Below, piece after piece: positions 28,711 through 48,518 of a stretch of 64,000 bases of DNA. The position numbers were made by a program, and so were the translations under genes. Position 1 is the first letter of the stretch. Every line of letters starts with the position of its first letter. Where the stretch lies: contig NC_091137.1 in NCBI RefSeq assembly GCF_041381155.1, forward strand, positions 24,349,655 through 24,413,654. Reading direction: 5' to 3'. Below the pieces are notes generated by a model. That model saw only the letters and a program-made list of their open reading frames with translations, searched no databases and had not been told where the DNA came from. This DNA comes from Argopecten irradians. Its lineage: Eukaryota; Mollusca; Bivalvia; Pectinida; Pectinidae.

Positions 28711-29376
28711 CTTTTTAAAGATATATATTGTAAAAATCGTAGTGTTTGAAACATAATTTTCCCTAATACTACATATAAACAGATGTCTCCATTTTTCATA
28801 TCATGGTTTATTTACATGTCAGAAATGCATATTTCAGCAGGTTCGAGTGTCCACAAAACACGTCCGAAATTAATTTAAATACACGACAGCGCGTTTTCCT
28901 AGCTTTTTGAGATTTTCATCACTTTCTTATTTAAATGGTGACATATTAGGCTATACGGATTGAAATGTCATGTAAAATCATCTCAACTTAATTGTGCACG
29001 TGTTCCATTTTCCTGTTAGGAACGATTTAAATAGCTACTGTAACAGTAGGCTAGGCCAATTAAGTACCAAGTACAAATTGCATAATATCAATATTAAAAG
29101 TCCTTGTTTCTATTTAAACATTTAAATTTTGAATAAAAAAAATATTAGAATCTATCTGTTAGGCCTACATAAATTTACAAATTATTCCAACAATATAAAA
29201 CCGTAAAAAAACATATCTAATACTTTACTAAACTTGTAACGTCAGTAACGTTGTTAAATCTAGAATATTGACATCTTTAACCGATATTCGGTTTTTAACG
29301 TTAATAGTAATATCGTGTGATTTTCTATATTTATCAGTATTATTTACGTACTCTAGTTATCATTGATGAGTTCTTT

Positions 29377-29529
29377 TTCTGGAACTATGTGGAAAATCTA
29401 GAAAGGGGGTGTTATAAACACGTGACTTGTTTTCTCTGCTCTGATTGGCGAATATTGTGGAATGTTCCAGATTTCACGTCATATCCTCAAGTGCGCATAA
29501 ATACTGGTCGCATAACGCCGGGAACCAAG

Positions 29530-29530
<1 letters not shown>
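29377..29530 (+). promoter_or_regulatory. hsc70 copy B core promoter with heat-shock elements
   Basis: GGAATGTTCCAGA at 29459-29471 contains the heat-shock-factor pattern GAAnnTTC with a partial third unit. A second TTCTGGAA stands at 29377-29384. Between them is an inverted CCAAT box (GATTGG, about 29443). A TATA-like CATAAATACT lies at 29497-29506, about 30 bases before the likely transcription start. This arrangement is typical of animal hsc70/hsp70 promoters. Copy A has no counterpart. Confidence 0.75.
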
Positions 29531-36600
<7,070 letters not shown>

Positions 36601-38530
36601 TTTACGAAGATCAAAACAAAACAAAAAAACAATCCATGCTTTATTTCAAATAACATTATTATTGTTACTGAAGTTAAATTTTGTTGATTTTAGTTTTCTT
36701 CGTTTCCATCCAGTTTAATCTAACACTTGTCAGAATAGTCAAATGTATTTATACAAGATGAACTTTTTCATCATTCCATGGCATCAGATCATGAGATGCT
36801 ATAACAAATACTTGTCAAGCTTAACAAGACCCCCAAGTAATATGTAACCATCGAGTGGATAAAACTGTAGATGCTTTTTTCAAATGTTGAATGAAGTATC
36901 CATCAATGCTAAGATGTTAAAAAAGAGGAAAAAAGAAACATTAAAAAATTGAATAAAAGAGCCAGAACAAAAGATGTATTTCTGTTTTCATTTTTAACAG
37001 TGAATTCAGTTTGTAATTGAACAATTAACTAGTGAAGGTTGCAATAATTTACTTTCAGTGTATATTTAGTAGGATATTTTGATTTGGGAAGAGGACCTAT
37101 CAAATTAAAACAAAATGAAATTGAAAACGATTTTTTGGAAACCTATTTTCTTTTCAGATGTTGGGCTATTCCCTTCAGTAGTCCCATGAAGTAACCTGTT
37201 GAAGTTATACAACAGTTGGTTGAATATATATGATCCATACGTGCGGTTGAATAAATTCTCTAATTCTATATGGAGGTTCCTCTATGGCCTTAGTTGTGGA
37301 TCGGTCAGCAAGATGGCCTATAGGATCTCGGATTTTGATAATTGAAGTTTGTTACCGCTTCTCGGGGGAAAATACTGAAGAGTTCTTTCTCAAATTTTAA
37401 AAATGTAACTCGTATAACGTGTTACACATAATTGGATCCTAGTTGTGCATAGGGCATCTTGGGACTGATCCGTCAACAAGATGACTGAAAGTCAGAGAAA
37501 AGATCCTTCTTTCATAATCGCCCAACATTGATCATTCTCTGGGATCACCTTACTTTAAGGTTTCCAGCAACAATGTAGGCGAGATCGTATCGCTTACCAA
37601 AAGTACCTAACTATTGCCCAAGGATTTGTCCTATATCCTTGCAGTGCAAAAAAAGATTATGTCCACAAACTATCAGCGCCACGGTACGCTAATTTGGGCG
37701 TCGTATTATTTGCTATTTCAAAGGTTTTTTTTATCATTATTTGAAACTTTCTTATTTTATATCCATGGAGGTTCCTTTTGAACCCCACGTTCACGTGTCA
37801 AGGAAAGATAATACATTGCACATTCACGTGTCAAAGCAAAGATAATACATTACGCTAGTACTCGTGATCATCGACGTATGTTGGTATCGCTTGGGCCTTT
37901 TTCATGCATGTATACATCTAGGGTTCGACCAATCGCAAAACATATCCGTTAAAAGATTATATTTTTTGTGATGCTTGATTTTTTATTTCGACATTTAAAC
38001 AAAGGGTCTTGGGACATGCATATCATGAAGTTGCTATTTTCCATCCAGAAAGTTCCGATGTTTGTGCAGATTTTATCTTGCAATAATGCAAGGGTGTAGC
38101 TGCAATATATACGCTAATTGATATATTCTAATATTGTAGTCTGACTTCTACACGCTTTCTGCGATATCGATCGCGCAGTGTCTTTCCGAAAATACATGTA
38201 CTTTTAATTTTTAAAATGGGAATATGAAACGAGATTGATAATTTTGTAGAGTCGCACAATTTATTCAAGTTACATATAACCTTATGAACAGTTAAATGAA
38301 AATAAATTAAATATGAATTTTCATGACACTGGCCGCCTTATCGTTCATTCTCCACTAATTTGCATATTTTCAGAAATGAAAACATAAAATATGAAAATTG
38401 AAAACAAAGTTCTTATGTATTGTCATTTGTTTGGCAAATATCTCTACTTTTTAAATCCAAAAGGGCTGGCTCCTATCTTTACTCAAAGAAAAGTTATAAT
38501 TGTTACAGTCAACCATCATAATTTGGTAAA
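36601..38530. other. Downstream of hsc70 B, no gene seen
   Basis: Duplicon similarity ends near 36957. Beyond it is AT-rich unique sequence. A 34-bp direct repeat containing CACGTGTCAA and AAAGATAATACATT occurs twice at about 37789-37854. I see no exon-like structure. Confidence 0.5.
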
Positions 38531-38533
38531 GAA

Positions 38534-40535
38534 CAGATACGTGACTTTGTTAAAATGAACTAAATTGAGGTTTGTCATTAGAAATGCCACAAAATATACA
38601 CTTTAACTGAATTTTTGCTTTGGTTTTGGACTTTTCTTTCCATTCAAAGCCATTTGTCCGTCTCAAAAGCAACTTGTCTTTATCAATTGCAGTTATGAAA
38701 AGTTCATTTGTGAATATTGGTTTGTATGATTCATAAGTGTGTTCGAATAGTTACATATAAAAATAGTACAAAAGTATTTTGTTTCTATATTTTTCCTTAT
38801 TATCAAACTGTACCTTTATCTGCATCAGTACATGTCAGTAATTTTGTATTCGTATAAATCACAAATTACTGTATAGGACATTAAAATCCTGCTTTAAACA
38901 GTAACGTATATGTTACAACATACTTAATATATGACTGTAGAAATCTGACAGGATTATTATGTTTTTCTATTTCATAAATTCGTCAAAATGCATCAAAGAA
39001 AACGTACTTATCAGCGGTTTCACTTCTCTGCAATACTTTAGATGATTTTTGCCTAAATTAGCAGCGATAACGTATCTGTTCTCTTGGTATATGTCTTTAT
39101 GAAGTATTAGAAAATAAATGAATTCAATAACACGAATCTGCTTCAAAACTTGTAGTCAAAACTACAACATCGAAATTATCAAACGATAGATCAAAACTAT
39201 TGAAAGTGGCGTCGATGAAGGGATGATTATGTTTGTACCATATTGGTAACGTATCTGTCTACACCGATTCCCATTGACTGCGGATGGTTTCAGCGTTCTT
39301 GTCATTTAATTGGGAAAAAACGACCCGCACGGCTGACAGGTAGATGTGATAACTCAGGATAAACAGTTCGTCTGATATTATTGGCCAACGAAACCTCACT
39401 TGTCCTTTGTTGATGTTTTGTGACATGAGGAAAAGGAATAATTCATTCTCATTGTCCTCGCCTTCCTTCACCTGAGAAACGTATCAGTCTCCGTCATACT
39501 TGAGTGCCACAAACAACCCTAAACTTACATTTTCTGACCATATCTAGTCTGAAACAAATTGCTATAAATGAAACCAAGTTCACTCAAATTAGGTTTACGT
39601 ACAAAAGTACAGATCCGTTACCAAATATGACAGGTACGTTACCAAATAAACAGATACGTTATTTCATGTTTATATATCACATTACCGTATCATTAGTATA
39701 GCAAACATTCTAACAATATCTGGCTATAAAATGTATTTGAATTAGTCGATGTAACAGTATTTTTATTGGTTTTACACTAAATATTAGAGTTAACGGTACA
39801 TCTTTCATCAAACAGATACGTGATCGTTTATACCAGATACGTTATTATTTTGGTATGTGATTTATACATTTAACAATTAATTATATACCTAATAGCTTAA
39901 TAAATACAGCTAACTAGTGTTAGAAATCACGTAATTATTATCAGAAATGTATATATATGTTACTATGTACAGGTATATACTAAAGGAAAGTAAAGGTTTT
40001 TCTTATTTCGAGTTTCCCAACACTGGCAACACAACGAATCTTCCCGCTTGTAAACTATTGACAAACTCTCAGACACTTGCCACGTGGTTAAGCTAATTTC
40101 GAATGTTTTATGACAAGCGTGAGAATTTCTGTCGATATGGGGTATTTTTCCATAACGTATCTGTCGGTAACGTACTGACCGACACTAACCCCTCTCATCA
40201 TTTAAATGACACCGTGTGACTTGTCGACCAAACCACAAACATTGTAACACTTAGTATTATATACTTTTCAAACTGTGATGTGAATTTATCTCTGTGGGAA
40301 AGTGGCATCTTAGGTAATCAAGTACATAGTAGTAACGTATCTGTTGATGTCGTTGCGTAACATGTATATTTTCAAGATTAGATCGCACCTGTTAATTTAA
40401 TTGTTAATGGATGTGTCCTTGTCATGAAGGTAAAAGTTAGTATACATATTAAAGTTCATTATCACGAAGAGAACGTGGACATTTAATAATACATTAATTG
40501 TGTACATGATTTTATTTGTTTGTAACGTATCTGCC
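38534..40535. repeat. Cluster of the motif AACGTATCTG in both orientations
   Basis: Plus-sense copies start near 39069, 39248, 39478 (one change), 40153, 40168 (variant), 40333 and 40523. Minus-sense copies (CAGATACGTT) start near 38534, 39610 (variant), 39631 (variant), 39651, 39813 and 39834. That is about 13 in 2 kb, where a random 9-mer would be expected about 0.02 times. Sequence between copies is not repeated. Several neighbours are 20-21 bp apart. The function is unknown. Confidence 0.75.
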
Positions 40536-41930
40536 AGCATAGTTTGTGACAATGATAAAATGAGTTATATAAAAAATATCTAAGCATTTTGTGTGCCAAT
40601 ACTTGTCTATTCTCATTGCGTATGATAATATCTATGATATGATAGAAAAAAATGTAACATTTACCCATTTCCTTAGTCACAGTTGATTTATGAAATACAT
40701 TATAGCTTAAGAGGACAGTCGAAATTCGTCACGAGAGCCATATTTAATGTGATGATGAGAAAAATCTTAATTGGTCAGAGGAACAACACTTGATTATTTT
40801 CGAAGATCAATCAATATATTTTACGTGTGAAACAAACATGATATACAAACATGGTTTTTAAGTCCCGATATTGATAGAGGACACTTAATAATGGAATTTG
40901 TACATTTAGTGGAGAATGAACGTTATATGCTTCCCAACGTCATTTTATTTATTGCGTTAGTTGATAAATTAATAACTGCGTCAGACGGCAATTGAATCTT
41001 TGGCAATAGACATAAATTCCTTATGATCGTACGGTCTTTTAACATTTGTTTTTTTGTTTTCTTTCGGAAAGGTACGTGTATTGTGGCATACATTGTAGCG
41101 AATCTTTGAGGAACCTTTCTTAACTTTTGTAATGCGATGATATTTTAATGCCTATATAAAAGACAAAGGGATCAGGCATTGCGACTTATACAAGCTTTCC
41201 CTTAAAGTTGTATTGCTGCTAATTTCACTGTAACGATGAGTAACTTAAACATTTGATATTTAAACATTGACATGCAACTTGATGATTTAGCTCCCCAAAA
41301 GCATATGTCGGCCTATAAGAGAGCCGAAATCTAGGAATCATATATTCCTGGTTTTGAATAAAGCGCCTTCAATCACCGCCATGTTCAGTGACTTCGGGGT
41401 TTTGTCGGATTCCTAATCGTATCACGTGACTGACGTTCGACACGACCTGCACGTGGTGAGCCAGGTAACTAGCGTAAGCACACGTGTTTGTTTACGTTTT
41501 CCTTCTGGCCTATATGAGCAAATCATTAGGGCTGAAACGATTAGTAATTTTTGTATTCGATTAATCGGTCACATGTAATCGATTACTAATCGATTAATCG
41601 TTTGAATTGAAGGCAACTATATTGTTTCACTACTGACTACTGAAAACGTCCGCCATGTTTTGTTATCAACTAATAATAACACCTACCGTATAATATGACA
41701 GAGGACATGCCTTATATAATATAAGCCTACCAACAAATAAGAATAGATTTATTGACAAAACAAACGTATTTTATCCCAAATAAGCTCTGAATTCCGTTCC
41801 TGTATTGTCTTCCGTAACATCATTTAAATCAAGTCTGCTAACCCGCTGTTTTGACGCGACCTTCACACGTACGACTAATCAACCAAATCCGGATCGCCCC
41901 ATAGTATGGCATGTGAAACGTTGCAATATT
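40536..41930. other. AT-rich stretch, no gene seen
   Basis: No supported exon. A short patch at 41530-41605 is rich in ATCGATTA palindromes, similar to one near 1390-1405 and 19960. Confidence 0.45.
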
Positions 41931-41935
41931 CATTA

Positions 41936-42262
41936 AATTTATATTTTTGTTCTAAAAAATAAATATTTGTTCTTAAAAAAATAAATATTTGTTCAATAAT
42001 ACAAAATATACATTCAAAAAATAAATATATGTTCATAAAGAATAAATATTTATTCAAAAATTGAAATATATGTTCATAAAAAAATATATTTATTCAAAAA
42101 AATAAATATCTGTTCATAAAAAATAAATATTTATTCAAAAAATTAAATATATGTTCATAAAAATAAATATATGTTCATAAAAAATAAATATATGGTCAAA
42201 AAAATAAATACATGTTCATAAAAAGTAAATATATGGTCAAGAAAAATAAAAATATTTGTTCA
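41936..42262. repeat. AT-rich minisatellite, about 20-bp unit
   Basis: About 15 degenerate units of AAATAAATATATGTTCATAA with variants TTTATTCA and TGGTCA. A single unit reappears at about 42706-42727 beyond the foldback element, so the array may have been split by it. The minus-strand frame through it encodes a NIYLFFM-like repeat and is a by-product. Confidence 0.8.
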
Positions 42263-42533
42263 ATCTGTATTTAGGATTATTGAATATATATTTATAATTA
42301 ATTTTTCTTTGTTTTCATACCAAATCTGGCTTTCTGATTGGCCAATATTTTTTTTGCATACCACTATGAAAAAAAAATCCGAGAATGGCGCGAAACCCCG
42401 ACGTTAACGTGACGTCACAATAGAGACATTGACGTTGCGTATTGATTCGGAAAAAAGAATCCCTTGAAAAAACACTATAATGTTACATTTAAACATACTT
42501 CATTTTATCAAATAGAGTATAAAATTAATTATA

Positions 42534-42687
42534 AGTATTGATGTCACTATTTTTTAATTTTATCGGGTTATGAAAAAAAAATTGTTTGCAAACTTATGTG
42601 AGAATCCGCTACGCGGATTCACACAGTTTGCAAACAATTTTTTTTTCATACCCCGATAAAATTAAAAAATAGTGACATCAATGCTTA
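42534..42687. mobile_element. Foldback element, near-perfect 75-bp palindrome
   Basis: Arms 42534-42609 and 42613-42687 are reverse complements with few differences around TAC. The tip GAATCCGC/GCGGATTC and the T/A-rich stem resemble decayed relatives at about 6212-6332 and 26570-26670. Confidence 0.8.
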
Positions 42688-42725
42688 AATACATTCAATG
42701 TGCCAAAATAAATATATGTTCATAA

Positions 42726-42889
42726 ATGTTGCATTGTGGGACAGTATGTAATGACACCAAGGGCTTTCGTTACGGCGTATTTGATTGGATAAATGAAAAC
42801 GAAAGTAGTCTTGATCATGGAAGTGTTTGTTTTCAAATGAAGGCTGCAGACGATTTGACGATGGAAGTGGAAATGCTATTTGTTTTGGT
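42726..42889 (+). other. Possible orphan exon
   Basis: An open frame with non-repetitive composition (VCNDTKGFRYGVFDWINENE near its start) runs to TTTTG followed by GTGAGTAAAC, a good donor. No family is recognised and no partner exon is placed. It sits just outside the inverted repeat that starts at 42910. Confidence 0.25.
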
Positions 42890-42909
42890 GAGTAAACTAA
42901 GTAATACCT

Positions 42910-43405
42910 ACGTGTACATCTCAATTAAATGTAACTGTGTGACAGGGCACATCGTTTGCAATTGGCGTCCGACCAGAAACATATATAACGTTACGTAACC
43001 TCCCGTCAAATAGTTCAATAAACCACAACATGTCATGTAAGACCAAGACCGTTTTCGTTTATTCGGAACAACCAGTTCGACCGTTTGTTATTGTCATTAT
43101 CTAAAATGTAAATCCTGACGGACCTGCAGTTTTTTTTTTGACCGAAGGGTGATGACCTATAGTCATCATGCACCGTCCGTCGGCGTCCGCCGTGCGTAAA
43201 CTATTCATTCAAACGACTTCTTCTCAATAACCGTAAGGCCTAAAGTACTCATATTTGGCCTGTAGCATGCTGGGATGAAGAACTACCAAAGTTGTGAAAA
43301 TGAATGACCTTGACCTACTTTCAAGGTCAAAGGAGTCAAATAGGCTAAAATCTTTGAACAACTTCTTCTCAATAACCGTAAGGCCCAGAGTACTCGTATT
43401 TCTAA
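42910..43405 (+). repeat. Inverted repeat, left copy (partner 51815-52310)
   Basis: Reverse complement of 51815-52310 over about 495 bp, with high identity by eye. The outer 230 bp is unique to the pair in this window. The inner part (from about 43140) begins GACCGAAGGGTGATGACC and carries monomers of the AGGTCAAGGTCA tandem-repeat family. It is cut off near 43405, just before a reversed hAT-like fragment. Confidence 0.85.
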
Positions 43406-43449
43406 AATGAAGTATGCAAAATGTGCAGGAGGACCCATTTTTCTTTCAA

Positions 43450-43580
43450 ATGTGCATTTTTAGAACATTTCAGTCGGCTAAAATGGGGGGGGGGGCAAAA
43501 AGACATGTTTGGCCCTGTCCTGGGTAACGGGGGTGGGGAGGCGATTACCCCCCTGCCCCCCTCTTCCTACGTCCCTGCCA
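43450..43580 (-). mobile_element. hAT-like end fragment
   Basis: Reverse-oriented piece of the family at 15044-17078: CTTCCTACGTCCCTG end, C/G runs, and the shared internal CCAGGACxGGGxCAAACATG and CTTTTTG. Confidence 0.65.
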
Positions 43581-43924
43581 AGGACGTATACTTATAAATC
43601 CTTGTTATGACGGATAGAGGTCGGTGTCTAAAAAAGCGGTCTTTTTCGGCGATTCTGGCCAATGTCATAGCAAGTACCGTACAGTACAGTAGTCCCCCAT
43701 TATACAGATTGGGGACACTCCCGTATATATACGCAGAATAGTCCTGCATTTGAGTAATAGTCCTGTATTTGAGGGAGTGTCCCAACCTGTTATACCGCCT
43801 ATTTCCACCCTGCTGATGTACAGCTAACTCCACAGATTCACTTTACAGCTAGTATACAAGTAATTGATCATAGAGTTAAAACATTTTTTAGGATGTTGAT
43901 GAATGTTTAAGAGACTTTGTTATC

Positions 43925-45170
43925 CAACTATTTATGCTCCAATTTTATTTTACAGAAATAAACCCAGTATTCCTTCCAAAGGCATTGAAGCAGGTATAAA
44001 CGAATTGAAAGGCAGGATCCACATGTTCGACAAACAAGAAATAACAGTAAAACTTAGAGACATTCTTGGTAGTGTTTTCAATGGTTTGCAAATTGTAGTA
44101 AAGTTCAGCGGAGAACTGGAGATGAACTACGGTGGACTTACATTGTATAGGTATATATGGCATATCCCAATTGTAAAAAGCTTCATTTAATTTATCATTA
44201 TTTTAGATAAAATAAGTTTGCTTGATCAAGTTACTAAAATTAATTAGAAAGTTTCACAAATTTATTTTCGGGACAATAACTTGAGAACACAACAACAGAA
44301 TTTGTTCAAACTTCATAAATTTAATTAATGGCAGGGTACATGTGTTGCTTGCAACACTTATTGTAAGCTTGTTTTGTGATAAATTTAATATAGTACTATA
44401 AAATGTTTAATAATTTTGCATAAAGCATTGGAGGTTAAGATTTAATACATGTAAGTTAGATAAAATATCTTTACGGTAGATGAGCATCTAAAAGCAATTG
44501 ACCGATCGCCAGGTGTAATATAGCTACGCCTCGTGCTCACAAACGCACGTGTTTCTATTCAATGTCGGAGCAAACATCATAGCACACACAATACAAAGTC
44601 ATGTGCGGTTTGATTGACAGCTTGCGATCCGTCAATTATGTAATGACTATAGAAGCGTATACAAATACGGGGCTTACAAGACTTCAAAACAATGTGAGTA
44701 AAGTACAATTTACTGTGGATTAGTCCCAGCATCCGGTTATTATGATATCATGAGTTTCGCGATGTTGTGAGTAATGAACGGTAAATTGTACTTTACTCGC
44801 GTCGTTTTGGGATCTCGAAAACCCTGTATTCGCATGTTGGTTAAGTGTTGAGTGTTTATATTGAGAACCAGATTTATTTCCAAAACATCCATTTTTGTAT
44901 GATTTTTTTCCCCATTTCAGTTGACATCACATTTGGAGAACTACTCACATTTATAACTGGAGCGGATGAGATACTTCCTGCAGGCTTCTCAACAAAATTC
45001 CACTACTCTTAGAACCACCTGTTTTCAGATTACCTTAAACATCAACTGACAACTTGCACATTGAACTTTCATATTCCCAGGGATTATGATGTAGATCAAC
45101 TGAAACATCTTATGATGAGAGCATTGAAAGAATGCCAAGGATTTGGGAAAATTAAATCAGTTTGAGCATG
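43925..45170 (+). pseudogene. HECT ubiquitin-ligase-like remnant
   Basis: Two exon-like blocks have splice-like borders: about 43956-44151, with VVKFSGELEMNYGG matching the start of the HECT N-lobe (V.F.GE...D.GG), and about 44921-45165, with TFGELLTFITGADEILPAGF and a later TTCTLNFHIPRDYD block ending in GFGKI, as in the HECT C-lobe around the catalytic cysteine. HECT enzymes transfer ubiquitin through that cysteine. The reading frame is broken and most of a normal 350-aa HECT domain is missing, so I treat it as a remnant. G2E3-like HECT genes are, as I recall, abundant in fish and molluscs. Family assignment is from motifs alone. Confidence 0.55.
44690..44815. repeat. Small inverted repeat (MITE-like)
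   Basis: GAGTAAAGTACAATTTA at 44696-44712 and its complement at 44793-44809 flank about 80 bp, within the apparent intron of the HECT-like remnant. Confidence 0.5.
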
Positions 45171-45359
45171 TCATTCCTGTAACAAATAATACTTTTGTTA
45201 TAAAATCAATTTTTAATAATGTGACACATTTCAAATGGACTGTTATAATAAAGTTTCATGAAGCAATACCATTTACATGAAATTTCATGAAATAAAAACA
45301 AACAAAAATAGAATATTTTTAATAACGGTCAATTCAATCAATTTAGTAATATTTTCTTC

Positions 45360-46105
45360 ATTCAGGGTCACAGGGGTCAAATAGGCTAAAATCTTTAAAC
45401 AACTTTTTCTGAATAACTAAGAGGCCTAGAGTCCTGATATTGGGCATGTGACATGCTGGGATGAAGAGCTACCAAGTCTGTTCAAATGAATGACCTAGAC
45501 CTTCATTCAAGGTCACAGGGGTTAAATAGGCTTAAATCTTTAAACAACTTGTGTATAGCTAAGAGTCCTTGAGACCTGTTATTGGACTTGTGGCTTGTTT
45601 GTATGAAGGGCTAACATGTATATTAAAGATATAGACCTTGACCTTCATTCAAGGTAAAAAATTTCATCAAATATATCAGAAACTGAACTTCTTCTATTAA
45701 AGAGTTTGTTGCATTGCCTTGTTTGTCACTACTATATTCTTTGAGGTGTTGTATTGTGCCAATAGTCAGATGACCATCAAGGCCAAATTAGCCTCTTGTT
45801 TTAAATTAGTGACCTTGACCTTCATTCAAGGTCTAATTCATCAAATGTATCAGAAAATGAACTTCTTTTGTTAAAAGAGTGTTTTGTATTGCCTCAATTT
45901 GTTTACCACTACTATTTTCTTTGAGGTGTGGTTTATCCTGCCAATAGTCAGATAACCGTTAAGACCCATGGGCCTCTTGTTATATACAATGAGTCTTAAT
46001 TGTAAATTGTAAGTTGCAGAAGAGGTAGGCATTTTCATCCAATTTGGTGTGTTGTATTGTACCAATAGTCACATGACCATTCAGCCTCTGTGCCTGTAAT
46101 TATTT
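45360..46105. mobile_element. Fragments of the tandem-repeat transposon family
   Basis: Two monomers with AAGGTCACAGGGGT(C/T)AAATAGGCT are followed by three tail-like blocks. Each tail has GTATTG, CCAATAGTCAGATGACC, and an end like GCCTCTTGTT (about 45670-45805, 45815-45985 and 46020-46105). The terminal GACCCATGGGCCTCTTGTT is close to palindromic. Related to 6333-7564 and 51297-52090. Confidence 0.65.
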
Positions 46106-46698
46106 ACAGCACATCTTCATCCTCAAAGCAGCTTTCATAGCATGGTAGATGTAATGTCATGAGGAGCAAAACTATAAATACATGTATAACTTGTTTTCCT
46201 ATGACTTTGGATATTGAAAAAAATCAAAAGATCACAATATTTGGAGTAAATTCTGTTATGTTATAAATGGTATTATTTTGTGAGCACATGTATTCAAGTT
46301 GTTTAATGAAATGAGCTATGTACAACTGCATTTACTGTGTTAGGGTGGAGATTGGATTACAAAATAAGATTTATAATTCCTTCCTTTGATTTCATAAATA
46401 AAGATTTTCATAGTCAGTTTATACTTGTGTTTGCATTCCTTTATAAAACGATATTTCTTAAAGTATGCAAATTACAAATTTTAGCTTAATACATAATTGT
46501 AACTATAAGAAAAGCATGTGCTGTAGTATGTCGTCCATCAATTGCAACATCTCCATAACTATGACAGAAAAAAAATGTGATATATGGCTAGTAGTATGCT
46601 GAATAATGCACTGCCTCACGTTTGGCCTTTGGTAGATCTAGAGTGTTCGCCCTTGTGAGGAAGCTAGAATTTGGGTTCTGTCCCCTGTCAGAGACGTA

Positions 46699-46916
46699 CC
46701 AATTTTTTAGTTTGATTAGTTTAACGTCCTATTAACAGCCAGGGTCTTTTAAGGACGTGCCAGGTTTGTTGGTGGAGGAAAGCCGGAGTACCCGGAGAAA
46801 AACCAGCGGCCAGTACTTGGCAACTGCCCCACATGGGATTCGAACTCGCAACCCAGAGGTGGAGGGCATGTGATAATATGTCGGTACATCTTAACCACTC
46901 GGCCACCGCGGTACTA
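46699..46916 (-). mobile_element. tRNA-derived SINE
   Basis: Read on the minus strand, it opens with CCGCGGTGGCCGAGTGGTTAAG (class II tRNA-like box A, Ser/Leu type), then GAGTTCGAATCCC (box B). A central domain with CCGGGTACTCCGGCTTTCCT follows, and it ends AGGACGTTAAACTAATCAAA. This central sequence is, from memory, common to SINEs in molluscs and other metazoans. GTACC/GTACT flanks may be a target duplication. It is not a functional tRNA gene. Confidence 0.8.
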
Positions 46917-48380
46917 AAGTCTGTAAATCTGGTACTACTCCTTCTTAACGCTCAGCATAATAGGTGTTGCTTGCAAGGCTTAAGGACTAAAAATGATATT
47001 AAATGATTGTGGAAAATTTGTTTTAATGGAAAATATAAGGACACAGTTCTTACTATAATGTTGTTGATAAACATGTACCCTGGTACCTATACACCTCGCA
47101 TAATCATGCAAAAATAAGTTCTTTGATATACATCTGTAATACAAAACTGTAATTTTAATACGGATATTAAATTATAAGTAAAATGATATTTTTTTTTACA
47201 AATTTAGGGCACTTGCATTTTTTAGCAAGTGACAAGAAAAATTACAATTCAAGTCCTGAATAAGCTAATGTGACTCTTCTGGTACATAAACCAGGGACAG
47301 AAGGTAACCTTCATATGAAATTTGAGAAAGATCAATAAAACATGAAAGGTGATAAACTGTCAATGTCAAAATTCAAAATGGTTGAGTGTCGGACATTTTG
47401 CTTAAAACTCCTGATCAGTCAATAAAGTGAATGGGCTTTCTAAAACTTGCAACAAAGAGAAAAACAAAATTGTATATTTCCTCCATTATTAAGGCAAATT
47501 CATAAATATATAATAGTAGGCTAAAAATATCAGAAAACTTTCAAGTTAATGCAAACTTTAAATTTTCTCACATAATAGATGTGTCTATATCTGAAAATCG
47601 AAATATGAATCTGAAAGGATATGAATCTGAAAGGGTAAATTTTAGCAACAAACATTATTAACAGTCCTTTACTGTGTACTATTTCAAATTACTTAGATTG
47701 TTTATTCATTTAACATTTCACATGAAATTCTTTAATTACAGACTTTAGTAATGAATGCTTTAATAATTGATTAAACTTCATCAGGTATACTGCTGTCCAC
47801 AGTTATAGTGTAACTGGGTTTGGTTAAGTCCCAGATGAAGGTGGGAGTGTTGGGATGTAATAGAGGACACAATCCGTCTTCTAAGTCATGATGGTTTATT
47901 GACAATACATGTAAGTGTGTATGTCTGTAACAAAATAAAACAAGCTCATTAAATACATGTTCACAATGCAATAATACATAATAACATTCATACTAATCAT
48001 ACATCCATCCATACATACAAGATCCCTAAGTAGCCTACAGTAAATTAGCATCAGATGTGAAATATCTATTTAACATACAGTAATACAGTAATACAGTTAT
48101 ATTATAAGTAACTGTAGAACAAGACATTTATGAACCATTTATAATACATGTAATAGATATTATGATAAATACAAGGGGAGACAATATTTTCCCGGAGACA
48201 ATGTCTTCTCTATACTATGCTATATCAGGGTGAGAAAATTCGCCCCTTTACAACTATACAATAAAATACTCTAGTCTAAGGGGAGATAATCTACCCACTT
48301 AGACACTACAACATAATACACTATCAATGCATTACATACACTTTATCTGTTTCATTCGACCAAGGGTCCTATACATTGTA
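46917..48380. other. AT-rich stretch with one weak exon candidate
   Basis: Mostly non-coding. On the minus strand 47931-47782 follows a TTTTGTTACAG acceptor and reads to a stop through NTPTFIWDLTKPSYTITVD, which has ordinary protein composition. I recognise no family, so this is only a candidate terminal exon. Confidence 0.3.
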
Positions 48381-48381
48381 C

Positions 48382-48518
48382 ATGAATAAAATACATAATG
48401 TTACAAAAAGGTCTAAACTAATATAACATCTTCATATAAAACACGTACATGAATAATGAATAAAATACATAATGTTACAAAAAGGTCTAAACTAATATAA
48501 CATCTTCATATAAAACAC
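48382..48518. repeat. 63-bp direct repeat, two copies
   Basis: 48382-48444 and 48456-48518 are essentially identical (ATGAATAAAATACATAATG ... TATAAAACAC), separated by 11 bp containing a partial TACATGAATA. This is a recent local duplication. Confidence 0.85.

Noticed and set aside
41530-41605. Regulatory cluster of ATCGATTA palindromes
   Set aside because: The motif is short and AT-rich, recurs in AT-rich DNA (also near 1390 and 19960), and shows no spacing pattern.
41875-42057. Small protein with a NIYLFF repeat
   Set aside because: It is a translation of the AT-rich 20-bp minisatellite.
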